Source: Chelonoidis abingdonii (Eukaryota > Chordata > Testudines > Testudinidae). From it: a DNA stretch of 64,000 nt. The DNA lies in assembly GCF_003597395.2 (NCBI RefSeq), contig NC_133773.1, positions 66,071,976 to 66,135,975 of the forward strand, in the 5' to 3' direction. This document shows positions 61,010 to 64,000 of this stretch, one piece after another; the stretch's first letter is position 1, and each line of letters starts with the position of its first letter. Below the pieces are notes generated by a model. It ran no database searches. It worked only from the letters and a program-made list of their open reading frames with translations, and was not told where the DNA came from. A program made the translations under genes and the position numbers.

Positions 61010-61231
61010 CAGTGGTCGGCAAACTTTTTCTGTCATGTTCCCCCCTTACCCTTAATGGAATCTGACCCTCTCCTCCTGGGAGCCGCAGTCAAGAGCAGGG
61101 CCCACGGGTGGGAGCGGGACCAGAGCGGAGACAGAGTGGAGCTGGTGGTGCTTCCTCCTCCCTCCCCGGGGGCTGCTTTGGGCCCCACAAGTCCCCCTAG
61201 GGAGGTGTGCTCCACAGTGTGGGGACCATTG
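61010..61231. mobile_element. hAT MITE
   Basis: Starts CAGTGGTCGGCAAACTTTTT and ends GTGTGGGGACCATTG, 222 bp, GC-rich inside. Flanking octamers GCATAGAG (61002-61009) and ACCTAGAG (61232-61239) agree at six of eight positions. Confidence 0.75.
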
Positions 61232-62510
61232 ACCTAGAGGAAGGCAGCTGGAAGGCTGCCCCTCCAAGTATCTACAAGCCCCTCTGTTGGCAGTAGCACT
61301 GTGGTCATCTGCGGCATGCAGCATGCTAGGGATTATAGGTGGGTCTGCCCTATGGTTGCTGTAATTTAGGCCCCCACAGCAGTTACGATGAGGATTTCTT
61401 GAGTCTCTGGGGCAGCCCAGGGTTGGGAGAACGTAAAGGTGGCTTAATACTGTCTTAGACTTGCCTTTCCTTAGGCTGTGAGTCTGTTTTCTATTGAGCA
61501 TACTTGAAAATGAGTTATTTTAGGAACGAAAAGTTTTTATACGTCGTGGGTAGGAAGAGATGCTTTTTAGCTTTTAATCACTTCAGTCCGTGTTACGTGT
61601 TGTCACATATATGAATGATACAGTATAACCAAATGCAAAGTACTATTATGCAAAAGTCTCTACAGCAGGAATTGAAAAAACTCTGTTTCAGTTTTAAACA
61701 AAAGAATACTGTTTGGGTCTCTGGCTCCCTAGCAACAGCAAAGGATGAAACTCCATCTACCAGCAGCCTTATCATTCCATGTTGGGAGGAGGGAGGGAAT
61801 AAATTAGTGTTGAATCTCTAGTCTGTAAGAGCTAATATCTAATTTTCCCCTTAATTTTCTCCAGCTAACCAGCAAACCAAAGGACTGCAGAAGACAGGTA
61901 TCTAGTGATAGACCCTCTGGTAAAGGGGTTATCTGCTGGATACCTGTATTTTGTTAAAATTAGACCTGCCTGGTGATTAGGGTCTCTTGTGGAGGGTTTT
62001 TCCTAGTGTTTTATGTAAGGCTTCATTAGGTATTATAATCAGCTCAAGGAAGCGCCTATTATGAGAGGTGCTTCTGTTGCTTGATAGTGTATATGAATAA
62101 TGGTATTGTTTAGGCTGAATTTTTAAAGTTCTATTCACTAATGTTCATTTAGGACAAGGTTGTTTAGGTCTTTTCCAATTTCTTTGATTGTGATTAATTT
62201 TCCAAGGTGCAATACATCTGTCTTCTGCCATTCTCTCCTTTGTGTGTTACTCCTTGTTGGAGACTGCTGGATCAGGGCATGGAAGTCAGGAGATTTGAAT
62301 TCTGTTCTTGTCAATGTCACAGCAAGTCAGAGGTTATAGTCAAGACACTTAATCTTCTATTTGCCATCATTTACCCATATCGTGCATACAGTACTTCATG
62401 GAGACAATGTAAAGCATGTTTCAGGCTTACGAAGTACTCTGAGGTCTTTAGATAAAAGATTATGATTGCTCAGAGTTCCAGTATGAAACTGGAAAAAAGC
62501 CTGTTGAGAG

Positions 62511-64000
62511 TCTTTGGGTTAAGTTTAGAGGCGAGAACAACAAGGGTGATATTGTGATGGGCTTTTGCTATAGACCACCAGACCAGGAGGATGAGGTAGA
62601 CGAGGCTTTCTTCAACAATTAACAGAAGTTTCCAGATCACGGGTCCTGGTTCTCATGGGGGACTTCAGTCACCCTGACCTCTGCTGGTAAAGCAATACAG
62701 GTGCACAGGCAATCTAGGAAGTTTTTGGAGAGTGCTGGGGACAACTTCCTGGTGAAAGTGCTGGAGGAACTGACCTGGGGCCGTGCACCTCTTGACCTGC
62801 TGCTCACAAACAGAGAAGAATTGGTATGGGAAGTAGAAGTGGGTGGCAACCTGGGCAGCAGTGACCATGAGATGGTTGAGTTCAGGATCCTGACAAAAGG
62901 AAGAAAGGAGAGCAGCAGAATATGGATCCTGTACTTCAGAAAAGCAGACTTTGACTTCCTCGGGGAATTCATGCGTCGGATCTCCTGAGAGGCTAATGTG
63001 AGGGTGAAAGGAGTCCAGGAGAGCTGGCTGTATTTTAAAGTCTTAGTGTGAGGGCACGGACAAACCATCCCAACGTGCAGAAAGCCACGCTGGTCACCTG
63101 CCACATTTGCTATCAACAGAGAAATCTTCAGTGAGCTTAAACTCAAAAAGGAAGCTTACAGGAAGTGGAAATTTTGACAGATGACTAGAGAAGAGTATAA
63201 AAATATTGCTCGTACAAGCAGAGGTGTAATCAGGAAGGCCAAAGTATGGTTGGAGTTGTAGCTAGCAAGGGATGTGAAGGGTAACAAGAAGGGTTTCTGC
63301 AGGTAGGTTACCAACAAGAAGATGGTCAGGGAAAGTGTAGGACCCTTACTGAATGGAGGAGGCAACCTGATGATGTGGAAAAAAGCTCAAGTACTGAAAG
63401 CTTTTTTTTTGCCTTGGCCTTCACAGACAAGGTCAGCCCCAAGACTGCTGCACTGGGCAGCACAGTATGGGGAGGAGGTGAGCAGCCCTCAGTGGTGAAA
63501 GAACAGGTTAAGGACTAGTTAAAAAAAAGCTGGACATGCACAAGTCCATGGGGCCAGATGCAATGCATCTGAGGGTACTGAGGGAGTTGCCTGATGTGAT
63601 TGCAGAGTTGTTGGCCATTATCTTTGAAAATTCATGGTGATTGGAGGAGGTCCCAGATGATTGGAAGAAGGCAAATATAGTGCCCATCTTTAAAAAAGGG
63701 AAGAAGGAGAATCCAGGGAACTACAGACTAGTCAGCCTCATCTCAGTCCCTGGAAAAATCATGGAGCAAGTCCTCAAGGAATCCATTTTGAAGCACTTGG
63801 AGGAGAGGAATGTGATCTGGAACAGTCAACATGGATTCACCAAGGGTGAGTCATGGTGAGATAACTGGCTCTGTGGATATGGGGAAAGCGATGGATGTGA
63901 TATATCTTGACTTTAGCAAAGCTTTTGATATGGTCTCGCACAGTATTCTTGCCAGCAATTTAAAAAAATATGGATTGGATGAATGGACTGTAAGGTGGAT
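62511..64000 (+). mobile_element. CR1 LINE, internal part, running off the window
   Basis: Contains the CR1 end-of-endonuclease block (GFCYRPPDQEDEVDEAF near 62558-62608; LGSSDHEMVEF near 62853-62885). Next comes the linker, then the start of the reverse transcriptase (DWKKANIVPIFKKG at about 63660-63700). The 5' part of the element is absent, and the 3' part lies beyond the window. Frameshifts and stops (for example near 62622, 62987 and 63176) make it inactive. Confidence 0.92.
63641..64000 (+). pseudogene. CR1 reverse transcriptase fragment (broken)
   Basis: An open piece at 63641-63859 encodes DDWKKANIVPIFKKGKKENP, then NYRLVSLISVPGKIMEQ and QHGFTKGES, the conserved fingers region of CR1 reverse transcriptase. 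The frame is then lost. It resumes in another phase with YLDFSKAFD (motif A with a catalytic Asp) at about 63901-63930. The polymerase signature FADD-type motif is beyond the edge. A short deletion after GES explains the frame change. Confidence 0.9.

Larger units (their letters stand above)
53872..63139. other. Second, better-quality copy of the 9-kb duplicated segment
   Basis: Collinear with 45076-53834, same orientation. It begins at the right side of the gap and continues without interruption into single-copy sequence after 63139. Elements here have more intact termini and target duplications than in the first copy. Confidence 0.88.
38977..64000 (+). other. RAPGEF2: RAPGEF2 intron, 5' part (at least 25 kb as assembled)
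   Basis: No exon continuing the RAPGEF2 frame is seen from the GTATGT donor to the window edge. True length is overstated by about 8.8 kb if the duplicated segment is an artefact. Stretches with nothing visible but AT-rich intron are 40546-42552, 43853-44488, 45549-45732, 49068-51806, 52019-53210, 54376-54573, 57180-57819, 58170-61001 and 61240-62510. Confidence 0.85.

Noticed and set aside
45076..63139. Genuine recent segmental duplication
   Set aside because: The junction coincides with a placeholder gap and one copy is systematically short of bases, which points to unmerged contig ends. It is not excluded without read evidence.

Overview
The window is AT-rich vertebrate nuclear DNA, most likely from a turtle (Testudines, probably Cryptodira). 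I base this on a 5'-truncated Cry-type tRNA-derived SINE, CR1 LINEs with the usual tail, many Harbinger- and hAT-type short inverted-repeat elements, and one host gene with very long introns. A crocodilian or another sauropsid is less likely but not excluded. There are no bacterial-style genes, CRISPR arrays or RNA genes.

The only host gene I can support is RAPGEF2 (PDZ-GEF1), on the + strand. Three consecutive coding exons, at 3342-3412, 14518-14574 and 38893-38976, splice together in perfect phase. They encode about 70 residues of the N-terminal, degenerate cyclic-nucleotide-binding-like domain. The introns between them are 11.1 kb and 24.3 kb. The rest of the window, 38977 to the end, is the start of the next intron. 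Neither the first exon nor the next downstream exon is present.

The remainder is transposon-rich intron. From left to right: an old L3/CR1-type LINE fragment (0.3-1.3 kb); a TA-flanked element invaded by a GC-rich hAT (4.3-6.0 kb); a tRNA-like SINE, a TcMar MITE, a Tigger-type fragment and a hAT MITE (6.5-10.7 kb); the Cry-type SINE (12.6 kb); a three-layer nest at 20.1-26.0 kb, where an LTR contains a decayed two-gene Harbinger transposon that contains a second LTR of the same family; hAT elements with clean 8-bp target duplications at 32.1 and 34.5 kb; an LTR that split a palindromic MITE at 42.6-43.9 kb; and a GC-rich hAT-like element at 44.5-45.5 kb.

From about 45.08 kb the window repeats itself. 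The segment 45076-53834 matches 53872-63139 in order and orientation, with a run of 25 N exactly at the junction. The first copy is about 500 bases shorter, through hundreds of scattered small deletions. The simplest reading is that two overlapping contig ends were scaffolded without merging, giving a false tandem duplication of one intronic region. Every element annotated in both copies should be counted once. The repeated region holds a four-element nest (Harbinger MITE inside a Harbinger, inside a hAT-like element that also carries a palindromic MITE), two further MITEs, and the start of a CR1 LINE that runs off the right edge of the window.

I did not find a new biological system. The points worth a second look are the assembly artefact, the nested insertions with readable target duplications, and a conserved motif inside the LTR family.
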